Positions 1-13,300 of a DNA stretch of 64,000 nucleotides are shown here, piece by piece. Made by a program: the position numbers and the translations under genes. The stretch's first letter is position 1, and each line of letters begins with the position of its first letter. The DNA is from Apostichopus japonicus (taxonomy: Eukaryota; Echinodermata; Holothuroidea; Aspidochirotida; Stichopodidae). The notes under the pieces are model-generated. The model ran no database searches. It saw nothing but the letters and a program-made list of their open reading frames with translations, and had not been told where the DNA came from. The stretch spans positions 20,685,984 through 20,749,983 of the forward strand of contig NC_092564.1 in the NCBI RefSeq assembly GCF_037975245.1, given 5' to 3'.

Positions 1-1517
1 AAAGTGAGTTAAAGAGACAGAGAAAGAAAGCTAGTGAATTTCGTCAAGGAAATAAAATGTCGCAGGGAAGAGGGAGAGCTCACCGAGAGGAAGAGCAGGG
101 ATGCGTTAACAGCCTAACCCCTGTCGACCCTCATTTAGAAAGAAATGCTTTTAACTCGAAGCAGGACTGTTGATCTCTTTTTGTTTTTGTAGCAAATTAT
201 AATCCCTTTCTGTGACGCACTAATTCTTTTATACATGTACTTAGCAATGATTAAAATATCGTAAACTTAAAAGAAGTAGGATGTATGGAACATCAACTGG
301 ACACTATAAAAACTTTCAGATAAAAAAAAATAAAAGAAAGAAAGTCGGAAAAGAGGAAACTGTTTTAGTTGAATGAGAAAAGAAAAGATAGATCTTGTTT
401 ATAATTTGAGACCCGGATAACCCTTTTTTCACCTATACCTGAACGGATATGGGTGGATGCAAGATCTGATTTCACAGTATAAAGTGACCTAATTTATATA
501 TAAAATCAACTTAAGAAGGGGCAACGTAATAATTTTGTTCCCTCTGAAAAATAAAAGTAAAAACTTCTTTTGATGGACAAACTTTAAACATCTCGCGGTT
601 ACGACAATAATCATGGCCCGTTTCTCTTATTATTTTACGCTACAATCGGCTAAAACGGACACTCTTCGGTCTAACAGACAATGTGAAGGGAGGAAACCAT
701 TTCAAGTTGATATTTATATACATGAACAATTTCAGGAAAAATTATAACTTTTGGCGCCTAAACCTATATATTTTATTGTTAATAAAGCAAGCGATTTCAT
801 TTGTATAGTCATGTTTGTTTACGGTCAGTTATATATATGAACTATTTATTATATTAGTATCTATATAATAACGATTTGAGTTTGATTTGGCTAACCTTTG
901 AGATTTTAAAATTAACTTTATATACGTTTTTATTTAAGTAAAGTAAGGTTAAGTAAACTCTTAAAAATGATCTTCCAATTTATGATATTTACATTTTTTA
1001 TTTTTGCTTCTAAAAGGATGTTATTTATAGAGAGCGATCCTTGCGCTTTTTCAGTACATTTTTCACTTGACATTTGTAAGGAGCGTACTTCTTTCACCTG
1101 TTCTTTTCTGTTTATATAACTGTCAGTGAATGTTGAATTTGGACATTTGCGCCAGGCAATGACAGTGTTATGTTTATCGGATTTACGTACTCTCTTTTAC
1201 AACAATTTTCAGCCACAAACTTATTAAACGCTCTCATAATTAAGTAATCACTAACTAATTTACATTTATTATGCATATCATTTTGTGTTTGCCACAAGTT
1301 CACCGTTATAACAACGCGCATATGAACTGTTATCATGCAAGCGCCTAGAATAAAAAGTATTGAATACAATTTTACCAAGAATAATTTAACTAAATCCACT
1401 TTTTAATTAAATGTTCAAAATAACTTTATGATTCAGACATTATATTGTATTTAATTAATATTAAATAATCTAGCGATGTGCTAGTTGTCTTATTCTGGTC
1501 CTATGTCGGTTATTTAC
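1..1517. other. Evx second intron, left part, with no coding sequence seen
   Basis: This AT-rich stretch lies downstream, in minus-strand sense, of the Evx homeodomain exon. I looked on the minus strand for the missing end of the homeodomain (the WFQNR motif) and did not find it. The last Evx exon must therefore lie beyond the left edge, and this stretch is read as intron. Nothing else is recognisable. Confidence 0.6.
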
Positions 1518-1675
1518 CTTTATTGTAGATTCTGGAAGATTCAGAGAGGCAGCTAGCTCGCATCTTTTTGGCCTGGAGACGTAGTTTTCTCTCAAGAATT
1601 CCTCCTCTAGTCGACCAATCTGTTCTCTTGTAAACGCTGTCCGGTATCTTCTTATTTGACTGTTATCTCCAGAAT
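1518..1675 (-). CDS. Evx: Evx homeodomain exon (coding exon 2, partial homeodomain)
   Basis: This 158-nt exon carries homeodomain positions 1-46 of an even-skipped class protein. It starts after acceptor ATCAG at 1677-1676 and ends before donor GTAAAT at 1517. It completes a split codon (G|AT, Asp) from exon 1 and ends in phase 0 after Lys46. The residues [19 protein letters not shown], then [20 protein letters not shown], are diagnostic of Evx/Eve rather than of other Hox-related classes. Helix 3 breaks off after TIK, so the DNA-contacting WFQNR residues come from a third exon off the window. Evx proteins are nuclear DNA-binding regulators, mostly repressors, of axial and neural patterning. 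An apparent reading of the frame past Lys46 is intron and should not be translated. Confidence 0.95.
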
Positions 1676-4600
1676 CTGATGAGATAAAAACCACATAAAC
1701 ATACTAAGTACTGAATTTAGAATCATTTTCTTATAAATCATATAATTATTACCTAATATGGTATAAAAACCGGGTGTTGCAATATTTGGTCAATTCCATA
1801 ATCTCTCACATCAATGTATAATATTAATCTCTGAGCAGCTCCTTTATACTGACACGCATATATACATGGGCTTATGCAAGTCTTTGTACTCTTACCTTCA
1901 TCAATCACTTGTTTTTAAATTTTTATGATTTTATTTATTATTTTGCTAAACGTGGCTATCTGAGGGCCTTAGTGGAATCATTATCAACAATTTAAACACC
2001 TTTTTCTCAATGTTTCGAGATATAGAAATAATCAATATAGCATTGCTCCTGAGGAAATATTAGCAGCATTTTCAATAGGCGATTACCCATTGCTCTCCTC
2101 TCTTATCACGACTGGTCCACACCTTCCCCTCTCCGCAAACGAATATTGACAATTATTACATGTTCACTATTCCATAACCAGTTGAGAGAAACCAGCCCGT
2201 CTCAATTAAGTTGATATATATATGCATATTTATAAAATGTGACAGTTTTTATATTGATTGATTGCAACCGGGCTGGTTGAGATTAAAAATCGAATATTTG
2301 TCTCTATATAATTCATAGTTCATTTATTCCTTTAAACTATAGTTCGATTGATTCATTTTATTTAAATAATTTTATATATGATACGTTATTAGTATTTATT
2401 TCATGCTACTGGAGCGTATAATATACAATTATATAAAATGTAAAAAACATATACGTCTCTTTTACATTGTGGTGAATTAAAAAGTTGTACAAATTGTAGA
2501 AAATGACATATTTTGAAAAATCTTAAATATTTTTGAAGGGAAAAAAAATCTTTCTTACATTTTAATGTAGATAATGTTGCTATTTGAACTCTCAAACGAA
2601 AATAGTATTTTTGTTTAGAATTAGATATAGGTTTCTTTGTATTACATTTTGTTTATTTCAAAAACATTTATGTTTGCTTTATTTGTTTTCCAGTGCATGG
2701 GCTTTGGCAGGCTATAACAATGACACCATAACTTTCATAATTTGGATCATTTATTCATGCATGGAATAATCCAGACGCCTTTATGATGTTGGCATTTACC
2801 TTTTTTTTCATTTTTTTTCAACTTTTTTTCTCAGTATGTAATAACCTAAGTAATTGCTTAAAAGATAAGAGATATATCACAATCTGAAATATTCCTTACA
2901 ACCAACAAAGAGCGAGAAATATGAAGAGTCTGTGACATGGGTTTAAACATATATGATATTTCCACTTATATATAGAAACCACCAGAATTTGCAATTTTTT
3001 TTTAAATCTGATCAAATTTGACTAATGAGAAAGAAAGTGAGACAAGTGCATGGGGATCATAAGATTTTCACAATTTTTGAAGAGAAATTTTTGTACTGAA
3101 CATATAAAAACTCAAACAATACAAAATGTTTTAACCTTTCTAAAACAAACAGTATTATAAGATCTTTTACAATAATAATAATAATTATTATTATAATTAT
3201 TAATAGTAATATATTATAGATGTAATAGCAAAACCTCTTTTGACATAATTGTTAATAGATAATTCATTACCTCTGTTTCTCGATATATATCTAAATCTAA
3301 ATTTAATTTTAATTTTCTATTTCAAATTTATTTCTCACATGTTTGTACAAGTTAAATACAAAATTAATACGGTTGGAAAGTAATTATATGAAGGGCACTA
3401 GATAAACAGATAGGAGTGTTATCTAAGCTATAGTGACCATGTATAGAAAAATCAATACATTAAGGACAATACAAGAAGAAGATAGATCGGAAAGAGGAAA
3501 GAGAGAAGGAAACAGGCATGAGGGATAATAAAGACATAAAATATATAATGATAATAAGATGGTTGATAGTGAGTCAATTACATTCATTCTTATTTCTATT
3601 TGTATTTTATAATTAAAAAAGTACTTAACGGTTACACCGCATATTATGTGTATTTTGTTGTTGTCTAAGACCACCCCCCCCCCCAAAAAAAAAAAAAAAA
3701 TTAAAATGACATTTTGTAAATTTCTTCCTTGAGAAACATTTTTCGAAAAATTAGCAGATAAGACACAAAGTCAAGCAAACTCAGCAGTATTCAACAAATA
3801 TTTCAGTCTACAATGATAAACGTTTTTAGTAAACAATTTTTAGTTATAAATTATATATTGCAATTGTATAACGTAAATATTACCAATGTTTCTTAAAGAC
3901 CTAGTAAATTTTATTTCCGTATTCAATTACCAACTTTATTGATCACGAAGCAAATTTCTTATTTCTATACTTTCTGAAGAAAATTGTATTCATAAAATAA
4001 GGATTAATTTTTTTGTATTTTTGTGCATAGAAAACAAATATATTATTTATATAACTATCAAGTAACATGACGTTTTCATTGGCTTAAAAAGAAAATAGGT
4101 ATAATGTGATTTGTAAGAATTTTCAAATCGCTGCTCTTATTTTGTAAATAAAGGCGTCACTTTGCCGATGTATAAACTGATTTTAATAGTTGAATATTTT
4201 TGCAGAAGAAGATATTACATTGCAACATGGAATTTTTTTTTATCACCTTAGAAATTTTCTTAAACAGAAACTTCCATTTTCCAGAAATAAATTGATGGCA
4301 AATTCCCCCCCCCCCCGCAAAAAAATCTCCATTTCTTGATGTCTTGCGTAGTAAATTATGTATATATAGCCTCTCTGAGGTGAATTTCTTAAGTAAGACT
4401 AAGATATAATTCTCAATAATTACATCGATAATTGTTTCATAGATATATAGCTGCAGTATAAGAGAGGGGCTGCCTGAATGTTACCCCTTTCGCGTTCTCG
4501 AAAGTTTGTGGAAAGCAAGTTGTATAAATAAATTAATAAATGGTTTCACTAACGGAACAGAATATTTAGTACATGTTTTAACCATGCCAAAAGGAAGTGA

Positions 4601-4708
4601 ATAAAAGTTTGCTAAAGCTTTGATATTTCAATTGTTATTATTATTATTTCTTTCTAATTATATTTTTTTTACAGTTTTTAATAATTGATTCTGATAGGGC
4701 GAACTTAC
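1676..4708 (-). other. Evx first intron
   Basis: This 3.0-kb intron lies between the two Evx coding exons, with donor GTAAGT at 4708 and acceptor CAG at 1676. It is strongly AT-rich, with C-then-A homopolymer pairs near 3674-3700 and 4306-4326. No exon, RNA gene or mobile element was recognised. Short AT-rich open frames on either strand lack domain signal. Confidence 0.85.
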
Positions 4709-5216
4709 CGAGTATGGCATGACTTTCATAACTTGAGAGCGGGCTTCCAGGATCCCCTGATGACTTGTGCATCGCAAGCGACGAGTCCGCGGGCTTGGTT
4801 CTTCTCGCCGCCTCCTCGTCGAGCTTTGGTCGTTTTGGAGATGTACGACCCTGTTCGCCTGCAGGGTCCGTAGATTTGTCATCCCCCGTAATCATCCCGA
4901 TGGTTCGCTTCTCTCTGTTGACTGTCGCCGTCTCCGGAGATAAGATAGTTCGGGCCGAAGTCGCAGACCCTTCCGAGTTCGGTGATGGCATGCTGTCAGG
5001 AGACGAACGATCTTTGGGATCGGTGTGACTGGTCACGTCTACCGGTGGAGCTGGAAAGCCTGGATACCGCCAAACCGAAGGCAAATATGCCGGTAAATGA
5101 GGATATTGATAGTTCATGTTCCGTGTGACATTCTGGTTTGGCAATCCTGGCTCAGAATTTGCTGCCACGCTGGGGATGGCTAAACGTTCTGGCGATCGGA
5201 ACAACATATCTGTCAT
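4709..5216 (-). CDS. Evx: Evx N-terminal exon (coding exon 1)
   Basis: This first coding exon of the even-skipped gene codes for 169 residues plus one base. The chosen start is the ATG at 5216 (MTDMLFRSPERLAIPS). The open frame extends three codons further upstream but only to a TTG, and no other in-frame ATG is visible there. The exon ends at donor TCG|GTAAGT (4709/4708). The protein segment is low-complexity and rich in Pro, Ser and Asp/Glu, as usual N-terminal to an Evx homeodomain. A Tyr/Pro-rich patch lies near residues 35-57 (YQYPHLPAYLP), followed by charged Ser/Thr-rich sequence. Joining to exon 2 restores Asp170 and places homeodomain position 1 at residue 177. The exon is much richer in GC than its flanks. 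Two overlapping plus-strand frames here are its antisense shadows. Confidence 0.92.
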
Positions 5217-6633
5217 GCTGAGCAATTCCTTTTAGACGGAAATAATTTGTTAACTATTACTAGACAGAAAACCAAGTAAGAACGTTAATGCCTGTCTCTG
5301 CAAAATAAATCAAAAGAAAGTTCCTGTAAAATATTAGAAATTAATACTCTCTTCCAAGTTTCTCCGCTGAAGTCGACTTCTCTTTTGCCTTCCTGCTGAT
5401 ACTTTGTAACTTCAGATACTTAACTATGCGACGTAACTTCGAAAGTGAACAACTTGTAATGTACTGTGTAAAACTCTTAACTGAATACTTTATCAATTAC
5501 TCTAATCTGTTCAGGATTTTCCTTTGAAGAAAAAAGTTTGCATAGAATTCGGCGCGCCTTATGATGCGACCGTGATCGTGATAATGCCACTCATAAATAT
5601 TCATTTAAGATTCGTCCACTCTCTGATAGGTCAGTTAATAGAGACTCGAGTTGCCGACACACTTCTGGAAAACGTTCGTGAAGATTTCTCAGTTGCTTAA
5701 AAACACGTTATGTACTGCAAAGAGTATTTTCAAAGCTTTCTGGTTGAAATTATGAAATAACTTTAACAATTAGTATGATATTACGCGCTACAGTCATGAA
5801 TATGGGAATGAACTGGTCCAAATGCTATCACAACAAAACTGACGAGACTATCATTACCTATCCTAGCAGTGACTTACGGGCTCCGGTTGGGCGTTTCAAT
5901 GAGCGGAGTCATTGGGTCACAATAGACTTAGGCCTGACTACTCGCGTCACACTAACTATACAAAGTTGTAATTGCTATGAATGCAAACGTTACAATAGAA
6001 AGAATAGAGTTTGCTTCCGAACACAGGAGCAACACCTCAAGAATACAATAGAAGTCGGTGAATCTGAGGAATGGGCTTACCAATCATCATCTCTAAAGAC
6101 ACAAATTGGGTTATCTCTAAAGTCTTTTTGGCCCTTACCTTTCTGGTTGCCGCCGAGAAGTGTACCCTAGGGAGTTATCATATAAGGGGGGTTACAATGA
6201 AGTTGACTGGGTGCATGCTATTGATTTACACTAACGTATTGTACAGATGAACGAAGGCAACTCAGACATGTCTCATTAACTCTCAAAATGAGTCTCGGTA
6301 AAACCACTTATTTGGCCGTTTATGATAGGTTGTATTAGCCAATCAGAATCCCTCTACGTCGATTAATATCGATGTCGCTTAAGTGATCAACAAAACATAT
6401 ACATGCTAATTTGGTTATGAATGACAAGAGGGTATACGAAGTTAATTGGTACGCAGAGCTTAGCATAATCCTGTTAAATCGAGAAATCGTTTTGACAAAC
6501 TAATATGATAACTGTTTGGAGACTTGACATGTATACTTTCACGCATGGCATGTGACGGTATCGAGATGCGTAACGTAAACATGTCTATCAAAGACTTGGT
6601 CGAGTTAAACATAAATCAAATTATAACTTCGTT

Positions 6634-6753
<120 letters not shown>

Positions 6754-8190
6754 GTTAAGTTTAAAATAAAATCGTTCGGTTTATTAAAAGTGCCGCGTTC
6801 CATTTTGTTAGGTAGTATCGTTCATCTGTTTATTTAATAAATTGAAAACACTTTCTCGTTGTAGACAAACTAATTTGAATATTTTGCTTTGATATATATT
6901 TATAACAGTGCTGGTTCTTTTCTACATATGAAGGCAGCGGTAACCCTGAATATGGTTCCTCTTTGAATAAAGAATAAAAGCTCACTTTCTCCTCCACTTT
7001 TCACACATACAGCAAAAGTAGTACATTAACATTAGTTGCAAATGAAAAAAAAAAAAACCGGAAAGTTACTTATGCCTGATTGTACATAGAAAAACAATGT
7101 GGCGGGATAGGCCACAAATTGCAACAAGTGCAGTTATACCACCGGCGGCGAAGTTGGGGCCACGAAACAAGCGGAGAATTTAGCACGTCCGTCTGACACC
7201 TTTCGAAACCAAGAAGAAATCGGCCCATTTGGTAACAGAGTCGCACCGGTTCCGAGCCGATAAACCGGTGGGCCAATCCGATTCTGGGTGGGTTTTTTTT
7301 TGGGGGGGGGGGTGAGATATTACTAACTTGGCAATCATTAGCCATCGCGCCTTCCATTATTTAATTCCTTCTCCACATGAGATCATTTCATAATCAATAT
7401 CAAGATTACACTGCAACAAACAAAACACAGAATACAATAGGATTAGCTGGTAGTTATTTGTTGAAGGTGAGACAATCAATAAATATCAGACTCTGCATAC
7501 ATTAATGTCATAAACTGTTCTCAAAGACCTTGTGTGAATCAAAAGTGCAGTTTATTTATTCTCTCGGTTAAGTTTCGCAACAGTGAACAAGTTTGTGAAG
7601 ATAATGGGAGAAAGTGGGATAGAAATTTATATATATTTAATATATATATATGTACTCAAATGGCAGATTTTTGCGTTAATATTGACAAAATTGTTCGAAT
7701 TAAGTTAAAATGCCGTAACACTTTAATGTATATATCTTGAGTTCTTGACTATACTCAAATTTCCTTTCAAATGAACTTAAGTAAAAGTTGATTTGCGTGT
7801 TCATTCATTTCATTTCAATAGCTAAGAAAATGTTAACTAAATTTGGGATATCATAGACTTAATAGGGGAAGGGTGAATGTGATTTAGTCTAAATATGACT
7901 TGATCGATCGACATGTGGTGCAAGTTTTTACGTTTTCCTTTATGTATTACAATGTTTATTTATACCTAATCGCTGAATCTAAAATACTTAACTTCTTAAC
8001 ATAACATAATAATGACATTTGGTTTCAAAATAAGAAAAGATAAGCAACTTAATATAACATGTGTCAGATCCTATAGAAGCGCTGTGACATCACAGCTTTT
8101 AGACTTTTAAGTATATCTCCCTAGCGGAATTATATTTTACTTAATTTTAAACCGACTCATGTTAATTCATCATTTTCATTACAATTTACA

Positions 8191-8400
8191 GCCAGTTGGG
8201 ACAAGTTCATAATGCTAATACCTCTCTAAACTGTCCTCCAATATCATGCTTCAAAGCACTTGTATTGGCAGTACAAACAGTTCCTTACCTTTATCTGATA
8301 CAAACATGATATTCATACTGCTCATACTGCCAAGATGAGTGCTCTGAAAGCGGGACTTGACAAAACAGTATATAAAAAAGGTTGTCCCAACTACTGGGTG
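8191..8400. repeat. Imperfect 210-bp hairpin, MITE-like
   Basis: The two halves are reverse complements with mismatches. CAGTTGGGACAA at 8193-8204 pairs with TTGTCCCAACTACTGG at 8382-8397. The stretch at 8248-8280 (core AGCACTTGTATTGGCAGTA) pairs with 8319-8351. The loop is about 38 bp near 8281-8318. The outer pair behaves like terminal inverted repeats of a small non-autonomous DNA transposon. A structured RNA is possible but has no support beyond the fold. Confidence 0.65.
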
Positions 8401-10306
8401 ACACTTGAATTAACCATCACTTTGCTACATGAGTTGTTACTACCTGTAGGCATGCACATAAGTAGCCTTTCTTAACACACACATGAAATCAAGATAAATG
8501 ATTATATGTAAGTTGTCTTGCAGAAATAGACATGATCATAATACGGCCCTTACAGGAACTATAGTGTGTCAGCTGCAGGGATTCAGCCCCGGGGCGCAGA
8601 GTCAATAAGGGGGACCATGGGAAGAATGGGATAAATAATAATGTACCCTATGAAAACTGCAGTCTTCAAAGGGTGGGGGGGGGGGGGAGAGCGACACAGT
8701 TGGTGATTTTCCCTCTTTTTAAAGCCATACATTATTTGATTGATGTTATTTTTTTTTAAATTGGGGCTTTTTCCACGTTTTGAAGCCAATGTTATGTTTG
8801 CCTTGAATCCATGAGTAATTATGTTAACATAACATGGTTTTTGATGTACGAAAGATATGCATACTGAGGATATATATAGTTATGTTTAATGTACAGAAAC
8901 CTGGGTTGGTGACGGCTTATTAAAGCCTGAAAGAATTGAAAAAAATCGCAGTTATTTGACGAAAATTAGACTTAATATTTAAATCGATTTTAAGATTAAA
9001 AAAAAAATTATCTCACATTATGTTTGTCTTGAATTCATGCGATTTCTTTTTCAACTTGAAGTGGTCCTTGTGGTAAACAATTGATGAACAGATTATTAAG
9101 TACTGCATTTCAGTACCAAAATCATATCAACATATTCAATTTATGTAACACCATATATTCAACATATACATTTTCTCAAAAAAACAATAAAAAAGGAATA
9201 AACTTTGAGCTCATTGAATTTTGTTCCTAATTCGTACTATTAAACACAACAAGTGAGTCCCGTATTCATTTTTTATATTCTGTTAGATATAGCCCTGCTT
9301 GATTCTGAAAATGTTCTTAATTCAAGCCTCCCGTGTAGAATGTATGATGATGAAAACATTTCCTTTTTAAATGTATTTCAGTTAAGAGTTAAAAAATTAC
9401 TCTTTGGTTTAAATCAGTGATTAACAAATTCAATGTATTTTTTTTTTAAATCGCCAATCTCTGGAGCCCGGTGATGTAATCTCCCAGGGGCGACCTGGCT
9501 CTTATAAACCAAAATAAAACACCAAGTACCCTAATGGTGAAATAATATACTTTTGGAATTTAACTCAACGATTGATAACACCCCCCCCCCGACCCCCCGC
9601 TCTTTTAGAGACATTCTTGTTCTCCAACAAGAAAAACCTCCTAACAATTCATAAAGGGACAATAAGAAAGTGAAAAATAATATTATTATATTTTCAGGCT
9701 ATTTCATGATACAAATGATTCCCTCTGCAACCCCCTTCCCGATCCTACCCCCCCCCCCCTCATACAAAGGAGAGACAGAAAACATTGCGTGTCCGTAGTG
9801 CCGATCGAAGAATGATTGTACTTTAAGCAAACATGAACGCTGGAACCAAGAATCTGAACACGGCTCCTTAGTAACGCTACAGACAATATATACACATACA
9901 TTGATGTATATACACCGTGTCTCAATTAACAAATCCATAGTAGAAAAACAGCCAGCCCCGGGATGCAAAAGAAAGTAATCCAAGCGAAACCTGATCGATA
10001 TATTTATATAAAAAACGGGCTTTGTTCAGTTAACATTGAGATTGAGAAAAGAAATAAGCGATTGACTTATCAAAAGAGATTGAAAGAAAGAAAGGGAGGG
10101 TGATAAAGAGAAAGAGAAGAAGAAAGAGATATTCAAGAACATTATCTTATTGTTATCAATTGAAGAAAGGAGAAGAGGTAACATTAACTTTGAAAGATAC
10201 TCATGTGTTTAGAGGAGAGGTGTTAGGTTTCTTCAACGAACGCTAACTCCACGCTTGATTTTCTTCAACTTTTCTACAAATAATCGCGCACTCGACAAAG
10301 GATAAC

Positions 10307-13300
10307 ATGCTGGCATCGGACGTGCTAACCACGGAAGGGTATCCAAGGTAATAAAAAAAGAAATTGAATGTTAATTTGTTTTATAAATTTGTTTTCTGTT
10401 TCAATTCAAATTGTTTGTCGATTTTTGTTTTGAGGACTGTTGTAAATTGTTGTTGTCATGTGCGTTAAATTTAGGAGTGAAAGTTAACATTTCGGATTGA
10501 TATCTTAGAAACGTTTGACTTGTATTACCGATTCAAATCCTCTTAAATTAGAGACAACTCCAACTAAGTTTGTACCGAAGTCGTTCGGCACCTTGGAGAT
10601 GATAATGTAAAGTGTGACTATAGAATTACTCGAGTCAAGAAATTGTTAGAAACGCTCATGAAAAGGTGTGACTCGTTGGGCTCCTTGTATATACCAACTG
10701 ATCTTGTTAGGACTAAGGTTAGGTTATATAAAAAAAAACAATTTCACTGCAATACAGTCGCTATACATGTATCTAACCTCCTTCTCTGTTCAGTTACGCT
10801 ACCAAACTGTTAATATATGAACATTTTGCTTTTGGCTGTAATACTGTGCGTTTGAACGTAAGCAAAATTTAGATGACAAAGAACATGTTTGGTTTTGTAG
10901 ATATTTAAAGAGAATCCAGGATGAAGCAAGTTGTTCGAATCCAGTTTGACATCTAGCAGCAGCCTTTTACAATTGTTTTATTGTTTATGTTCTATTTCGT
11001 TTGTCGATTCCTGCTTTCAATGACTGTTGGGTTCATTAACAGGGTTTGCTTTGGTTTATATAAGCATAATAGAACTGTCTAATTAGAAAATAAACCACAA
11101 GCGACCAGAGTGAATGAATGAAAGGGGCATGATAGCACCTCATGGACGGGAAGATCTGAGGAGTTTGTGACTTAATCATATCAGATTAAGGTAACAGTTT
11201 AAAGATGAGATCAGAAACACATGTGCCGACGGGATTTAATTGTAAAGTAAGTAAATCAGTGGATTAACGAACCGATACAATAGAAATAGACTGGTGTTTT
11301 GCTAAACCACTTAATGAAATGATCTTTATGACAAAAGTGTTATTGTTATGACTTTGATTGAATCAGTCGGGTGGTGAATGGTAACCCATCGTTTGTTGTT
11401 AGTTTGTATAACGTAGTGACTTTGGTGTATGACATTGATACATTGGACAAGTCAACAGGTATATGTGATTGGGGAATCCACCGCACCCCATACCGCCACC
11501 ACCAATGAAGTCAGCTTCCACTTCCTCTGGCTGTTTTGTTGTCTATTATTGTTGTTGTTGCTTCCATTCTGAATAATTTGCTAATCTACTTTGCATCATT
11601 CTCTAGGTTCCACCTATTTTTCTGCTTTATATATCCGCCATCCTACATGAGATGTGCTTGTCTTCCTCCCCTGTCACATGACCTGGGAATCCAATGGCCT
11701 CTTGTGAATATGTTCACTGGAATATCTTGAGAAAGACGATGAAGGGGTGGGGATAGGGGTGGGGATAGGGTGGGGACAGGTGGTGGGGATAGGGGTGGGG
11801 ATAGGGGTGGGGATAGGGGGTGGGGATAGGGGTGGCGAAGACAGATAGAGACGGTTAATAGAATGGTATAAACAATAGACTAAACGGGAAAGGAAGGGAA
11901 GGGAATTGTAAGCAACATTGGAAAGAACAAAAGAGAATGGCAATTCGTACTTTAACATTAGGCCCGCGCGTGCTTGTATTTTTAACAAATCAACGCATAA
12001 ACAGACATTTGACATGTACGTGGGCCCTTGTTGAGGTGGGCTACTTTAAGTCATGCCCGTGTCATTCCGATATTGAATCATTCTTCCGGCAAACAATGTG
12101 TCTGCCTCTCTCATCCCACACTCTTGTAATTTGTTCTGACTATTTTCTTCATATTTATCCCATTTATCGACAAGATGAACATTGCTCTTACTACTCCGAT
12201 TACTCTACTTCTCAAAAGTAATCTCCTAACCTACTGTTACCCCCCCCCCCCCTAATAAATGCACTTATAGTAGTTTCAAAATGTGAGATGTTTACTCTCC
12301 TCTTTCAAACTTCTCTTCTCTCTGAAGGATCCCCTCCTGGGATCAAACAGGGTTACCATCATCATATCGTAGCGTGTTCTGTACGAGAAGTTAAGTCAAA
12401 GTGGTTCATTCTTGTCTCCCTCGATCAGTCCTTACGACTGGGAAGGGGAGGGTCGGGTGGGTGAGGGTGGGCAGCTCAAGGCCATGTGAAACATATAAAT
12501 AATAATGGATTCTGATATCATAATATACTTAATAATAAAAATGACTACGGGTGAATTCACATAATCTTCCCCAACCTATAGCTCTCGACCCCCTGCTGCA
12601 TGATATGCCGTTTCCTGCTGTTTTCAACATCATGTTGGATTAAATCAAGGTATCACTTTTTATTAACAATTTCTTCGTCAATTTATCACGACAGTTCCAC
12701 GAAAATGACCCACCCACACATCCTCTTCGGAAATCCTTTGGCGAGAATCGACAGGGTGTACGACACTGTTAGACCAGCCCCGTCACCAGACAGATTGAGG
12801 GAAATGGAAGATGGTTTTATCCTCGACTGTATCATCACCGATAAACTCCGATATAAATGGTCGGCTGACATCATACCGAAATACGACGCTAGGTTCGACC
12901 CGTACGCAGCTCATTATTTTAAATCACCGGCTGTTAATCTACTTTTACGGAAAACGATAATAAACGTAAGTTGATATTTTCCTTTCGATGACACACAGAG
13001 GTGGCGGTATTTTGATGAAGGGAATTGGAGGGATGGGGAGGAGGGATGGGGAGGAGCGGGCGGGGGGAGGCAGTTAACCGTAACCCATGCGGTGAGAATG
13101 ATTTAAACATCGAACTTTAATATTTTCTTCTGTATGAGAAAAGGGAAAACCATAAAACAGTATAACGAAAGATCTACAACGTTTAAAAAGTTTATTCACA
13201 TAATAATGGTTCATTAGTTCTCTGTGGCTGATTCGGGAGGAGCAGGGGATAAAGGGTCACTAGGGTCCATCGGACGGGTGTAATAGGGAGGAAACTCTCG

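Noticed and set aside
4658-5028. Minus and plus frames overlapping Evx exon 1
   Set aside because: Shadows of the GC-rich Evx coding exon in other frames.
5775-6170. 131-codon plus-strand open frame upstream of Evx
   Set aside because: No domain, no supporting splice sites and no recognisable composition. It sits in intergenic DNA and may be chance.
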